Assembly: GCF_000243395.2 (NCBI RefSeq)
Contig: NZ_CM001484.1
Coordinates: 2,289,847-2,353,846 of the forward strand
Origin: Saccharomonospora glauca K62
GTDB lineage: Bacteria; Actinomycetota; Actinomycetes; Mycobacteriales; Pseudonocardiaceae
Reading direction: 5' to 3'
DNA: 64,000 bases
The notes under the pieces are model-generated. The model worked only from the letters and a program-made list of their open reading frames with translations. It was not told the DNA's origin and did not search any database. Positions 28,556-37,162 of this stretch are shown here, piece after piece (position 1 is the first letter of the stretch; each line of letters opens with the position of its first letter). The position numbers were made by a program, and so were the translations under genes.

Positions 28556-29395
28556 TTACTTCCCCGCGTACACCTTCCGCAGCCGAGCCAGTTCGATGTC
28601 GTCCACGACGATGCCCAGGGAACGCAGCACCTCGCCCAGCTCGGTGGCGGTGATCTCCCGCGACTCGGCCGGGCGCCCGTCGGCGTATTCGACCCGGTAC
28701 TCGCGGCCGAGCAGTTTGCGGCAGGTCCCGTGGGCCTTGCGTTGGACGATGAGCCGTCGCGTGAACGGTGAGTCGGGGTGTGTGGCGATGTAGTGGTTGG
28801 CCACTACGTAGTCGACGAGCCGCTGCGGGGTCTCGTCGAAGCCGTGTCCGATCCGCCAGGTGCCGTTGGTGAAGGCCTCCAACAGCCAGTACGGGCCTTC
28901 GCGCCGCAGACGGAACGGCCACCCTCCGTGGTCGGTGTAGGCGCCCTCGGTCAACGGAAGCGGCACCAGCAGGCCCGACCCGAATCCCACGTCGACGAGG
29001 AAGCGTTCCTTGCCGAGCCGGACGAGCGACATCAGGTGGGTCAACGGCGCGTCCGGTTCGTCGAAGCCCACCCGCGCCATGCATCGGGTGACCTCGTAAC
29101 CCAGCCGCTCCAGGACCGCCGCGAACAGCAGCCCGTGTTCGAAGCAGTACCCTCCGCGCTGTCGGCGCACGAGTTTGTCGACGATGGCGGGCAGTTCCAG
29201 GCTCGGAGTCCGGCCCAGCATGACCTCGACGTTGTCGAACGGGATCGTTCTCACATGCGCCTCGTGCAACACCGCGAGTCCCGGCACCGATACGGAAGGC
29301 GTGGGGAGACCGATCCGGCGCAGGTAGGCGTCGAGATCGAGGGCGTCGACGTTCCAGTCCAGCGTGGGAATGGCCGTCGTCAATTCGGTCGTCAC
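28556..29395 (-). CDS. nat: Arylamine N-acetyltransferase
   Basis: 279 residues. Catalytic triad visible: RRGGYCFEHG (Cys about 75), LTHLMSLV (His) and FLVDVGFGSG (Asp), plus the typical IPFDNVEVMLGR segment. It transfers acetyl from acetyl-CoA to arylamines, hydrazines or similar amines; homologues also form amides in ansamycin clusters, but no such cluster is visible here. GTG 29395 begins MTTELTTAIP. It is divergent from the MFS transporter. Confidence 0.92.
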   Translation of the reverse strand: MTTELTTAIPTLDWNVDALDLDAYLRRIGLPTPSVSVPGLAVLHEAHVRTIPFDNVEVMLGRTPSLELPAIVDKLVRRQRGGYCFEHGLLFAAVLERLGYEVTRCMARVGFDEPDAPLTHLMSLVRLGKERFLVDVGFGSGLLVPLPLTEGAYTDHGGWPFRLRREGPYWLLEAFTNGTWRIGHGFDETPQRLVDYVVANHYIATHPDSPFTRRLIVQRKAHGTCRKLLGREYRVEYADGRPAESREITATELGEVLRSLGIVVDDIELARLRKVYAGK

Positions 29396-29567
29396 CAGCT
29401 CACCGTTGCACCTTCACCGCGGTCGAGGTCAAGCGGCCGCCCCACACCGAAATAGTTGCAACACGCAAGCTTTTTCGTTAGCCTTGTTAAGTACCTCTAT
29501 CGTGTCCCGAACTCCGTCTTTTTCGAAAGGAGCTACTACGTCGTCCGCGCCCACCGCCACCGTCTCG

Positions 29568-31253
29568 ATGCCTCACCGGCAGATCCTCAAAGCCTTCACC
29601 GGTCTGCTGTCCGCCTTGCTGGTGGCGATGTTGTCCTCCACCATCGTCTCCAGCGCACTACCCACCATCCTCGCCGACCTGCACGGCACCCAGGGCCACT
29701 ACACGTGGGTGGTCACCGCGATGCTGCTGACCTCCACGGCCACGACCCCGATCTGGGGCAAGCTGTCGGACCTGTTCAGCAAGAAGGTGCTCTACCAGAC
29801 GGCGATCGTGATCTTCACCGTCGGCTGTGTGCTCGGTGGCTTCGCCCAGTCCATGCCGCACCTCATCGCCTTCCGTGCCCTGCAGGGCATCGGCATGGGC
29901 GGCCTGCAGGCCCTCATCCAGGCCGTCATCGCCGCGATGATCGCACCCCGTGACCGCGGCCGCTACGCCGGTTACATCGGCGCCACCTTCGCCGTCGCCA
30001 CCGTCTCCGGCCCCCTCGTGGGTGGCTTCATCGTGGACTCGCCGCTCGGCTGGCGCTGGTCGTTCTGGGTGTGCGTCCCCATCGCCGTCGTCTCCTTCAT
30101 CCTGCTCGGCCGCACCCTGAAACTGCCCGTGGTCAAGCGCGACGTCTCCATCGACTGGCTCGGCGCCACCCTCATCGTCGGCGGCGTGGCCGTGCTGCTG
30201 ATCTGGATCACCCTCGCGGGCAAGGACTTCCCCTGGTGGGGCCCCCACACGGCCGCACTGCTCGGCGGGGCCGCCCTTCTGATCGCCGCGGCGATCGTCG
30301 TCGAGAGCAAGGTGCGGGAACCCGTCGTGCCGCTGCACCTGTTCCGCAACCGCACCTTCACCCTCTCCGTTATCGGGTCCCTCGCCGTGGGCACCGCGAT
30401 GTTCGGCGGCACCGTCTTCCTGGTGCAGTACTTCCAGATCGCGCGCGGCTTCTCCCCCACGATCGCGGGTCTGCTGACCCTGCCGATGGTGGGAGGCATG
30501 GTGGGCTCCTCCACGATCGTCGGCCGGATCGTCTCGCGGGTCGGGCGCACCAAGCCGTTCCTCGTGGCGGGCTCCCTCGTGCTGCTGCTCGGCCTGGCCC
30601 TGTTGTCCCAGGTCGACCACGACACCAACCTCTGGCAGATGGGTGTGTTCCTCGCGCTCATGGGTATCGGTGTGGGCTCGGTGATGCAGAACCTCGTGCT
30701 CGCCGCGCAGAACACCGTCGGCATGAGCAACGTCGGCGCCGCCACCGCCACCGTGACCTTCTTCCGCACGCTCGGGGGCGCCACCGGAGTCTCCGCCCTC
30801 GGCGCGGTGCTCGCCTCGCGGGTGTCCGACCTGGTGGCCCAGTCCCTGGCCGCCCGAGGCGTCCCCGCCACCGGCGGCATCCCCGGTGGCGGCAACCTCG
30901 ACGTGGAAGCACTGCCCGCGCCGATGCAAGAGATCGTGCGCGCCGCCTACGGCGACGCCACGGGGACACTCTTCCTCATCTCGGCCCTCATCGCGGTGGT
31001 CACCGTGCTCGCCGTGGTCTTCATCCGCGAGACACCGCTACGGGACACCCTCGACCTCGACGAGGGCCCCGATGAGGAACCGCGACCGGTGCGGCCCTCC
31101 GCCGCCGGGCACCGTCCGGCCTCCGGGCACGCGACCAACCCGCGGCTGGCCTGCGCCCGGCCTCGGACCGACTCCCGGCCCGAACCCCGGCGGCCGATGC
31201 CGGGAGCGCATCGCCCGCCCACCCCGCACGTAACCACCACCCGCGACACCTGA
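29568..31253 (+). CDS. MFS drug efflux transporter, EmrB/QacA (DHA2) type
   Basis: About 561 residues with some 14 hydrophobic segments. The N-terminal motif LSSTIVSSALPTILADLHGT, the loop GKLSDLFSKK and GRYAGYIGATFAVATVSGPLVGG match the 14-TM proton-antiport family. The C-terminus is a 60-residue Pro/Arg-rich tail. ATG 29568 is the first in-frame ATG; an AAAGGAG at 29526-29532 instead points to an in-frame ACG at 29538, so the true start may be unusual. The upstream sequence has an AT-rich stretch around 29448-29500 that probably holds the promoter. Likely exports a toxic compound. Confidence 0.88.
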   Translation: MPHRQILKAFTGLLSALLVAMLSSTIVSSALPTILADLHGTQGHYTWVVTAMLLTSTATTPIWGKLSDLFSKKVLYQTAIVIFTVGCVLGGFAQSMPHLIAFRALQGIGMGGLQALIQAVIAAMIAPRDRGRYAGYIGATFAVATVSGPLVGGFIVDSPLGWRWSFWVCVPIAVVSFILLGRTLKLPVVKRDVSIDWLGATLIVGGVAVLLIWITLAGKDFPWWGPHTAALLGGAALLIAAAIVVESKVREPVVPLHLFRNRTFTLSVIGSLAVGTAMFGGTVFLVQYFQIARGFSPTIAGLLTLPMVGGMVGSSTIVGRIVSRVGRTKPFLVAGSLVLLLGLALLSQVDHDTNLWQMGVFLALMGIGVGSVMQNLVLAAQNTVGMSNVGAATATVTFFRTLGGATGVSALGAVLASRVSDLVAQSLAARGVPATGGIPGGGNLDVEALPAPMQEIVRAAYGDATGTLFLISALIAVVTVLAVVFIRETPLRDTLDLDEGPDEEPRPVRPSAAGHRPASGHATNPRLACARPRTDSRPEPRRPMPGAHRPPTPHVTTTRDT

Positions 31254-31605
31254 CGGCGCGGCGAACCCGCGAGCGGCCCGCCGCGTCGCAACGCCGACTC
31301 CGGCGCAGCGACCGATGGGCCGCCCCCCTGGGAGGCGGGAGCCGGTGAGCCCGCGACACGGGCACACGAGGGTGAAGCCCGGATGGCGGGCGTGCCGCCC
31401 ACGGGGGGCGGTGCTCCCCGACACGCTCACCGGCCGGGCATCGGACCGCGCGAACACGGTCGGGACGGCCGACGGGAAAACCGCCTTCGGCCGGTGACGC
31501 TCCGGGGCCGTGGCCGACGCGGTGCGCACCGACGGCGCGACGGTGGCCACGAAACTCCCGCGCACCGGCCCCGGCGGAGAGCCGTTCCGCCGTCTTCGAC
31601 CGGGG
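31254..31605. other. Intergenic stretch, no feature recognised
   Basis: GC-rich sequence between the convergent MFS and hydrolase genes. Short open frames occur on both strands but none has recognisable protein features or a convincing ribosome-binding site. No strong hairpin seen. Confidence 0.5.
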
Positions 31606-32397
31606 TCAGGACGCCACGCTCGCCGGGGTCTCGGCGGCGTTGAGGAAGTCGATCAGCTCGGTGGTGAAGCCGGGGGCGCGCAGGGCACTCATGTGGTTTC
31701 CGGGCACCCTGCGCACCATCGCGGTGCGCAGGGCTCCGGCGAGCACCTCGGGACGCGCGGCCAGCGGGTCGTCGTCGCCGGTGAGCACGAGCGTGGGGGC
31801 CTCGATGCGGTTGAGCGGGATCGGCCGGGCGTGCACGGAGGCCGCCTGGGCCGCCAACGCCGCCCGGTCGGCACCGATCGCGTCGGCGAAGACCCGGAAC
31901 GGGGCGGCCGGGGAACCGGCGAGCGAGGCCGGGTCGTCGGACCGCAACGCCTCCACCAACGCCTCGGCGGGAATCACCCGCGTGTCCACCCCGCCGAGCT
32001 CCACGGCTCCCGCGCCCACGCCACCGACGACCAGGCGCCGGACCCGCCGGTCCCGCGCCGCGGTGAGCAACGCGACGATCGACCCCATCGAGTACCCCAC
32101 CAGATCGACGGCGGGTTCGGCGAGCACGTCGAGCAGCGTCACGACGTCCTCGGCCATGCGCGGTTCGCCGTAGTAGGCCGGGTCGTGGGGCTTGTCGGAG
32201 TCGCCGTGGCCCCTGGCGTCGATCGTGGCCACACGGCGTCCCGACTCGACGAGTTTGCGGACGATGCCCAGCGCCTCCCAGTTCGTGCGCCCGCTGGCAC
32301 CGAAACCGTGGTGCAGCAGCACCAGCGGCAGCTCGGAGTCCTGCTCCCAGCACCGGTAGGAGATCTCGACGCCATCGGTGGCACGGAAGCGGGGCAT
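31606..32397 (-). CDS. Alpha/beta hydrolase
   Basis: 263 residues. Oxyanion region LLHHGFGASG, TIDARGHGDSDKP, nucleophile elbow VGYSMGSIVAL (Ser), TGDDDPL (Asp) and PGNHMSA (His) make a complete hydrolase triad. ATG 32397 lies after a GGAGGG site. The substrate is not evident; epoxide, ester and haloperoxidase-like members share this pattern. Confidence 0.9.
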   Translation of the reverse strand: MPRFRATDGVEISYRCWEQDSELPLVLLHHGFGASGRTNWEALGIVRKLVESGRRVATIDARGHGDSDKPHDPAYYGEPRMAEDVVTLLDVLAEPAVDLVGYSMGSIVALLTAARDRRVRRLVVGGVGAGAVELGGVDTRVIPAEALVEALRSDDPASLAGSPAAPFRVFADAIGADRAALAAQAASVHARPIPLNRIEAPTLVLTGDDDPLAARPEVLAGALRTAMVRRVPGNHMSALRAPGFTTELIDFLNAAETPASVAS

Positions 32398-32545
32398 GCG
32401 ACGCGGCCCTCCTCGGAAGCTGTCCCACTGCTTGCGGCCCGGCCAGCCTACCGACGATCTCGGCGGGCGAGGCCGTGCCGGACGGGCGGGGAGACGTACG
32501 GCACGTCCGAGGAGGGAGTGGGTTCCGGGCGGATCGATACCGCTG

Positions 32546-33037
32546 CTACGACTGCGCTTCGCGTTCCTCGGGCGGTTCCGGATACACGTTGTGCCGTCGT
32601 TCGACCGTCGTCGCCAGCACCCCGAGCCCGATCATGCCGAGCCCCAGGCCGAGGTGGAGCCAGTCGTCGGCACGGTTGAGCGGCACGAAGTTCGCCGCGC
32701 TGTCGTCGTGGGTGCCGACCCCGTAGACCCACAGCAACAGGTAGACACCTCCGCCGACGATGAGGTAGCCGCGTGAGGCGGCCGCGCGGGTGGCCGCCGC
32801 GATCCCCGCGACGCCGAACAGCAGGTGCACCAGGTTGTGCAGGATCGACACGGCGAACACTCCGAAGAGGAACGCGTCCGAATCGGGGCCCGCGAACGTC
32901 ATCTCCCCGACCCCCTCGGTGAGTCCGGGCACGAAACCCGCGACACCGACGAGGACGAACACGATTCCGACGACGAGGGCGAACACCCGGACCAGACGGT
33001 GCTCGTCCGACACCTGAGGGCTGACATCCTGCGACAC
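32546..33037 (-). CDS. DUF4383 membrane protein
   Basis: 163 residues with four hydrophobic segments. The blocks VGVAGFVPG, NLVHLLFGVAGIA and NRADDWLHLGLGLGMIGLG match DUF4383 proteins, common small membrane proteins of actinobacteria without known function. GTG 33037 follows AAGGAG at about 7 nt. It is preceded by a strong palindrome that separates it from the protease gene. Confidence 0.88.
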   Translation of the reverse strand: MSQDVSPQVSDEHRLVRVFALVVGIVFVLVGVAGFVPGLTEGVGEMTFAGPDSDAFLFGVFAVSILHNLVHLLFGVAGIAAATRAAASRGYLIVGGGVYLLLWVYGVGTHDDSAANFVPLNRADDWLHLGLGLGMIGLGVLATTVERRHNVYPEPPEEREAQS

Positions 33038-33139
33038 GGGCTGCTCCTTCGTGGTGCCCACTCCCGGCTCGGGAGCGGAGGGTCGTCCACGCCGAGGGCT
33101 ACCCGTGACGGCGGCACCCAATCGCCGCCGAGCACGACA

Positions 33140-33175
33140 CCGGGGTGGTGGCGGCACATGCCGCCACCACCCCGG
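33140..33175. terminator. Near-perfect 36-nt palindrome, probable terminator
   Basis: Arms of 17 nt (CCGGGGTGGTGGCGGCA at 33140-33156 and its complement at 33159-33175) are separated by only 2 nt. It lies 34 nt past the stop of the serine protease gene and probably ends that transcript. Confidence 0.7.
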
Positions 33176-33183
33176 CTTCCGTC

Positions 33184-33215
33184 GATCAGTGGTTCAACCG
33201 ATCAGTGGTTCAGCC
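33184..33215. repeat. Tandem 16-nt duplication spanning a stop codon
   Basis: GATCAGTGGTTCAACC (33184-33199) is followed directly by GATCAGTGGTTCAGCC (33200-33215). The second copy contains the stop codon of the protease gene; the first lies just beyond it. One mismatch separates the copies. Possibly a replication-slippage scar. Confidence 0.8.
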
Positions 33216-34343
33216 GCCCGTGACCAGCCTCAGGTTGTAGGCGTTGAGGACCTCGTTGACGGGCTGGAAGTACGTCGTGCCGCCCCAGGTGCAGTTACCG
33301 GAGCCGCCGGACGTCATGCCCTGGGCCTGGTTGCCCGAGATGAACGAACCACCGGAGTCACCCGGCTCCGCGCACACGTTCGTGCGGGTCAGGCCGCTGA
33401 CGGTGCCCTCCGCGTACCGCACGGTCTGGTTCGTGGCCTGGATCGTGCCGCAGTGCCAGCCCGTGGTCGAGCCCGACCGGCACACCGACGAGCCGACCGG
33501 AGCCACGGTCGAACCGGACACGACTCGGGCGCTGCCGTTGTACATGTTCACCAGCCCGCGCGGCGTGTCGCCCGAGCCGGTCTGGACGTAGGCGTAGTCG
33601 TTGCCGGGGAACGACGACCCGGCGAAGCGGCCCGAGGGCGAGGAGGTGGTGGCGCCGGTGGAGCCGCAGTGGCCCGCGGTCACAAACCCGCCCTGCACCG
33701 CGAACCCGACCGAGCAGCGGGCGCCGGTGCCGATGTAGTAGGCGTTGCCACCGATGATGTCCATGAACGTCCGCGGCGACTCCGTGGACTCCACGACGTC
33801 CACGACGTCGGCGTCCACGCCCGCGCGAGTCACGAAACGCTCGGCCTGCTCGGCGGTGCCCATGGCGGTGGTCACCACGACCGAGTTGGCCTCCACGTCC
33901 ACGTACCAGCCGGTGACCGCGTCGGGAGCGCTGCTCTCCTTCGCGTCAAGCGCCTTCGCGGCCTTCTCCAGCTCGGCGACGGTGTGCTCGACCAGCCGCG
34001 GCTCGGCGCCCGCCGCCCGCACCTCGGCGAAGTCGGCGGTGTCGGTCACACCCACGACGAGCTTGCCCAGCGCGGCGTCGTAGTGAGCACCGGCGAAGTC
34101 GGCTCCGAGCTCCTTGGTCACGGCCTTGTGGACCTCACGGGCCTCGGCCTCGCTGCGCAGGCGCTGCTCGGCCTCCGCCTTGGTGAGGCCGAGGTCGCGC
34201 TGCATGGCTTGGATCACCGGGTCGGCCGCGGTGGTCGAAACCTCCGTCGCGGGCGCGGCGGTCGCGGGCAGGGTGAACGCCACGGCCGTTCCCGCTGCCA
34301 ACGTCACGGACGCGATCAAGCGTGCCGCGGTTTTACGATTCAT
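33210..34343 (-). CDS. Secreted S1-family serine protease with pro-domain (streptogrisin / alpha-lytic type)
   Basis: 377 residues: signal peptide (MNRKTAARL... ending ATAAPA, about 30 aa), a pro-region with the alpha-lytic pro-domain segment, then a chymotrypsin-fold domain from about residue 194. Triad: VTAGHCG, GNDYAYV and EPGDSGGS. Paired cysteines suit a secreted enzyme. The pro-domain acts as folding chaperone and inhibitor until cleaved. ATG 34343 has AGGAGGA at 6 nt; a longer frame upstream is not credible. Broad extracellular proteolysis is expected. Confidence 0.95.
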   Translation of the reverse strand: MNRKTAARLIASVTLAAGTAVAFTLPATAAPATEVSTTAADPVIQAMQRDLGLTKAEAEQRLRSEAEAREVHKAVTKELGADFAGAHYDAALGKLVVGVTDTADFAEVRAAGAEPRLVEHTVAELEKAAKALDAKESSAPDAVTGWYVDVEANSVVVTTAMGTAEQAERFVTRAGVDADVVDVVESTESPRTFMDIIGGNAYYIGTGARCSVGFAVQGGFVTAGHCGSTGATTSSPSGRFAGSSFPGNDYAYVQTGSGDTPRGLVNMYNGSARVVSGSTVAPVGSSVCRSGSTTGWHCGTIQATNQTVRYAEGTVSGLTRTNVCAEPGDSGGSFISGNQAQGMTSGGSGNCTWGGTTYFQPVNEVLNAYNLRLVTGG

Positions 34344-34556
34344 CACTTTCCTCCTGGGGGCGAGGATTGCGCCATTTTTGGCGACTGCTGGAGTATGCCG
34401 CGCCCCCAATGGCCCGCACAGCCGCTCAATGGTTCGCGACGAATGGAGCGTCCTGGGCCGAAAGGATTACGACGAAAGTCGCGAAAGGGTGTTTTCCGCG
34501 CTTCGGGTTATCAGTTTGTGGAAATGTCGTGGACAGTTCCGCTGATTCATGGCACG

Positions 34557-34593
34557 AAAAAACCCGCCCACCGGCGGGAACCGGCGGGCGGGG
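34557..34593 (-). terminator. Rho-independent terminator of the aldo/keto reductase gene
   Basis: Read leftward, CCCGCCCGCCGG pairs with CCGGTGGGCGGG with one mismatch and is followed by six T (34562-34557). It lies about 20 nt after the stop codon at 34613. Confidence 0.85.
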
Positions 34594-34612
34594 TCGAGGG
34601 AGTGGCGAAGGA

Positions 34613-35440
34613 TCAGCCGAAGTTGTCGGGGTCCGGACCCACCCGGACACCGGTCTCCAGCCCCTTGAGGGTGGCCATGTCCTCGTCGGACAACTCGAAG
34701 TCGAACACCTGGATGTTCTCCCTGATCCGGGACGGCGTCACCGACTTCGGAATCGTGATGTTGCCCAGCTGCACGTGCCAGCGCAGCACGATCTGCGCCG
34801 GGGACCGGCCGTACTTCTCGGCCAGCGAGGCCAACGTGGCGTCGTCGAGCAGACCCTTGCCCTGACCGAGCGGGCTCCACGCCTCCGTGGCGATACCGTG
34901 CTCGGCGTGGAACGCCCGCAACTCCTCCTGCTGCAGGCGCGGGTGCAGTTCGATCTGGTTCACCGCGGGCACCACGTCGGTCTCGTCGAGCAGCCGACGC
35001 AGGTGCGAGACCTGGAAGTTCGACACCCCGATGGCCTTGGCGCGGCCCTCGGAGTGCAGCTTCTCCATCGCCTTCCACGTCTCCACGTAGCGGTCCTGCG
35101 CCGGGGCGGGCCAGTGGATCAGGTACAGGTCGACGTAGTCGAGGCCCAACCGAGCCAGACTCTCGTCGAACGCCGCGAGCGTGCTGTCATAGCCCTGCCG
35201 GTCGTTCCAGACCTTGGTGGTGACGAAGAGGTCCTCCCTGGCGACTCCCGACTCGGCGATGGCCCGTCCGACACCCTCCTCGTTGCCGTACACCGCGGCG
35301 GTGTCGATGCTGCGGTAGCCGGCCCGCAGCGCTTCCACCACCGGCTCGACCACCTGGTCGGGCGGCACCTGGAAAACGCCGAACCCCAGCTGCGGCATCG
35401 CGGCGCCGGTGTTGAGGGTGATGTTGGGAACCTGTGTCAT
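34613..35440 (-). CDS. Aldo/keto reductase
   Basis: 275 residues. GFGVFQVPPDQ, YRSIDTAAVYGNEEGVGRA (Asp, Tyr of the active site), TTKVWNDRQGYD (Lys), LYLIHWPAP (His) and IPKSVTPSRI (NADPH phosphate) match the 2,5-diketo-D-gluconate reductase group of AKRs, NADPH-dependent carbonyl reductases. ATG 35440 follows a GGAAGGAAG stretch. Single-gene unit with its own terminator. Confidence 0.94.
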   Translation of the reverse strand: MTQVPNITLNTGAAMPQLGFGVFQVPPDQVVEPVVEALRAGYRSIDTAAVYGNEEGVGRAIAESGVAREDLFVTTKVWNDRQGYDSTLAAFDESLARLGLDYVDLYLIHWPAPAQDRYVETWKAMEKLHSEGRAKAIGVSNFQVSHLRRLLDETDVVPAVNQIELHPRLQQEELRAFHAEHGIATEAWSPLGQGKGLLDDATLASLAEKYGRSPAQIVLRWHVQLGNITIPKSVTPSRIRENIQVFDFELSDEDMATLKGLETGVRVGPDPDNFG

Positions 35441-35629
35441 GAAATCGATGCTTCCTTCCGCCGATCGCGGTTGTCGTTCTCGGGTGGTGCCGTGCGATCA
35501 CACCACCGCAGTCCATGTTGAACCGATTCGACGGTGCTCGCATTCCCCGATGTGTCCTATACCGCAGTCGACGTTCGTCAAACGGCGTTCCGCGCACCGG
35601 GTGACGGTCGCGTCGCGCACGCGCCGCGG

Positions 35630-36262
35630 TCAGGTCAGCGCGGACTCGATGCGGGTGGCGGCGGCGACCACCCGCTCCCCGTACCGCGCGCCGGGGCTGG
35701 GATCGAGGCGTTGGATCGGCGCCGACAGACACACCGCCGCGACGACGTCGCCGTGCAGGTGCACGGGCGCGCTCACCGAGCCCACCCCCGGTGCGCGGCC
35801 CTGCAGACTCTCCACCCAGCCGTGCCCGGCGGGATCGCCCTCGCCCAACAGCACCCGCGCGGCGGAACCGCCGTGCGACAGCGGCAGCAGACTGCCTTCC
35901 GGTTGGCTGGCCCGCAGTTCCTCACCGCATTCGACGCCCACCACGCACAACCGGTGATCGGCGCGCCGCACCCACAGTTGCACGCATTCCCCCGAGGAGT
36001 CACGCAGCTCCTCCAACACGGGGCGGGCGATCGTGGCCAGCGTCGAGGTGGCGAAACGCGGTCCGGGGTGGAATCGGCCGTCGGCGTCGCGGCGCAGCAG
36101 TCCGTGCGCCGTCAGCGCCGAGACCAGTCGGTGGGTGGTGGAGACCGTGAGCCCCAGCGTCCTGGCCAGTTCGCTGGTTCCCATGGGGTGGCTTTCGACG
36201 CAGTCCAGGATCGCCACCGACCGGTCCAGGACACCGACCCCGGTGGTGAACGAGCCCTTCAC
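35630..36262 (-). CDS. IclR-family transcriptional regulator
   Basis: 210 residues: N-terminal winged helix (VGVLDRSVAILDCVESHP; TSELARTLGLTVSTTHRLVSAL) and a ligand-binding domain (CVQLWVRRADHRLCV; VGSVSAPVHLHGDVVAAVCLS). GTG 36262 follows GGAG at 6 nt and overlaps the lyase stop by 4 nt. It is therefore co-translated with the CoA transferase and lyase and likely senses their substrate. The palindrome at 38431-38451 is the likely target. Confidence 0.9.
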   Translation of the reverse strand: MKGSFTTGVGVLDRSVAILDCVESHPMGTSELARTLGLTVSTTHRLVSALTAHGLLRRDADGRFHPGPRFATSTLATIARPVLEELRDSSGECVQLWVRRADHRLCVVGVECGEELRASQPEGSLLPLSHGGSAARVLLGEGDPAGHGWVESLQGRAPGVGSVSAPVHLHGDVVAAVCLSAPIQRLDPSPGARYGERVVAAATRIESALT

Positions 36263-37161
36263 GACCGGCTCCGCACCGGTGCCGGGGCGGCGGGCACCGC
36301 CGCCAGCGCCGACGGCAGCGCGTGTCCGACCAGTTCGGCGAGCTCGTCCCGCAACGCCGGAAGCCGCGTGACGTCGATACCGGTGTCGACGCCTTCCCGG
36401 TGGAACAGATGGATCAGGTCGTCCGCGGCGACGTTGCCGGTGGCGCCGGGCGCGAACGGGCAGCCACCGAGCCCGCCGAGGGCGGCGTCGAACCGGCGCA
36501 CCCCGCGCTCGTAGGCGACCCACGCGTTGGCCGCCGCCATGCCGTAGGTGTTGTGCAGGTGCAGACCGATCCGCTCGATCGGGAACACCTCGCCCACGGC
36601 GTCGAGCGCGCGCGTGACGTCACCGGGTGAGGCGGCGCCGATGGTGTCGGCCAGGTGCAGCACCTCCACCCCGAGGTCGGCGTAGTGGCGGGCCACCCGC
36701 ACCACTCGTTCGACGGGGGTGTCTCCGTCGAACGGGCAGACGAACGCCGTGGCGACACAGCCCTCCATGCGAATCCCGGCCTCGCGCAGCACCGCGGCGG
36801 CCGCGGCCAGCCGGCGCATCACCTCGCCGGTGTCCGCGCCGGAGTTCGCCTTGCTGTGGCCCTCACTGGCCGACATGACCAGCCGCACCCGACGCGCCCC
36901 CGCCGCCACGGCGCGTTCGGCCCCGCGTTCGTTGAGCACCAGCGTGTGACAGTCGGCTCGCTGGTCGCCCAGACCGGCGAGGACCTCGGCGGTGTCGGCC
37001 ATCGTCGGCACGCGGGCCGGGTTGACGAACGCCCCGACCTCCAGGCTGGTGAATCCCGCGGCGACCAGGCGCTGCCCGAACCGGATCTTGGCCTCGGTGG
37101 GCACGACGACGGGTTCGATCTGCAACCCATCCCGCAGGGACACCTCGGTGATGAGCACCAT
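36259..37161 (-). CDS. Hydroxymethylglutaryl-CoA lyase-like enzyme
   Basis: 300 residues, DRE-TIM metallolyase fold. EVSLRDGLQIEP (metal and substrate residues), FTSLEVGAFVNPARVPTMAD, LHLHNTYGMA (metal His pair) and GLGGCPFAPGATGN with the signature cysteine match HMG-CoA lyases. The reaction cleaves a 3-hydroxy-3-methylacyl-CoA to acetyl-CoA and a ketoacid or ketone. It begins 1 nt after the CoA transferase stop. With the transferase and permease it suggests catabolism of HMG or a similar branched hydroxy acid. Confidence 0.92.
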   Translation of the reverse strand: MVLITEVSLRDGLQIEPVVVPTEAKIRFGQRLVAAGFTSLEVGAFVNPARVPTMADTAEVLAGLGDQRADCHTLVLNERGAERAVAAGARRVRLVMSASEGHSKANSGADTGEVMRRLAAAAAVLREAGIRMEGCVATAFVCPFDGDTPVERVVRVARHYADLGVEVLHLADTIGAASPGDVTRALDAVGEVFPIERIGLHLHNTYGMAAANAWVAYERGVRRFDAALGGLGGCPFAPGATGNVAADDLIHLFHREGVDTGIDVTRLPALRDELAELVGHALPSALAAVPAAPAPVRSRS

Positions 37162-37162
37162 G

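Noticed and set aside
29480-29505. Iron-box-like sequence upstream of the MFS gene
   Set aside because: Only a partial similarity to the IdeR/DmdR box; too many mismatches and no iron-related gene nearby.
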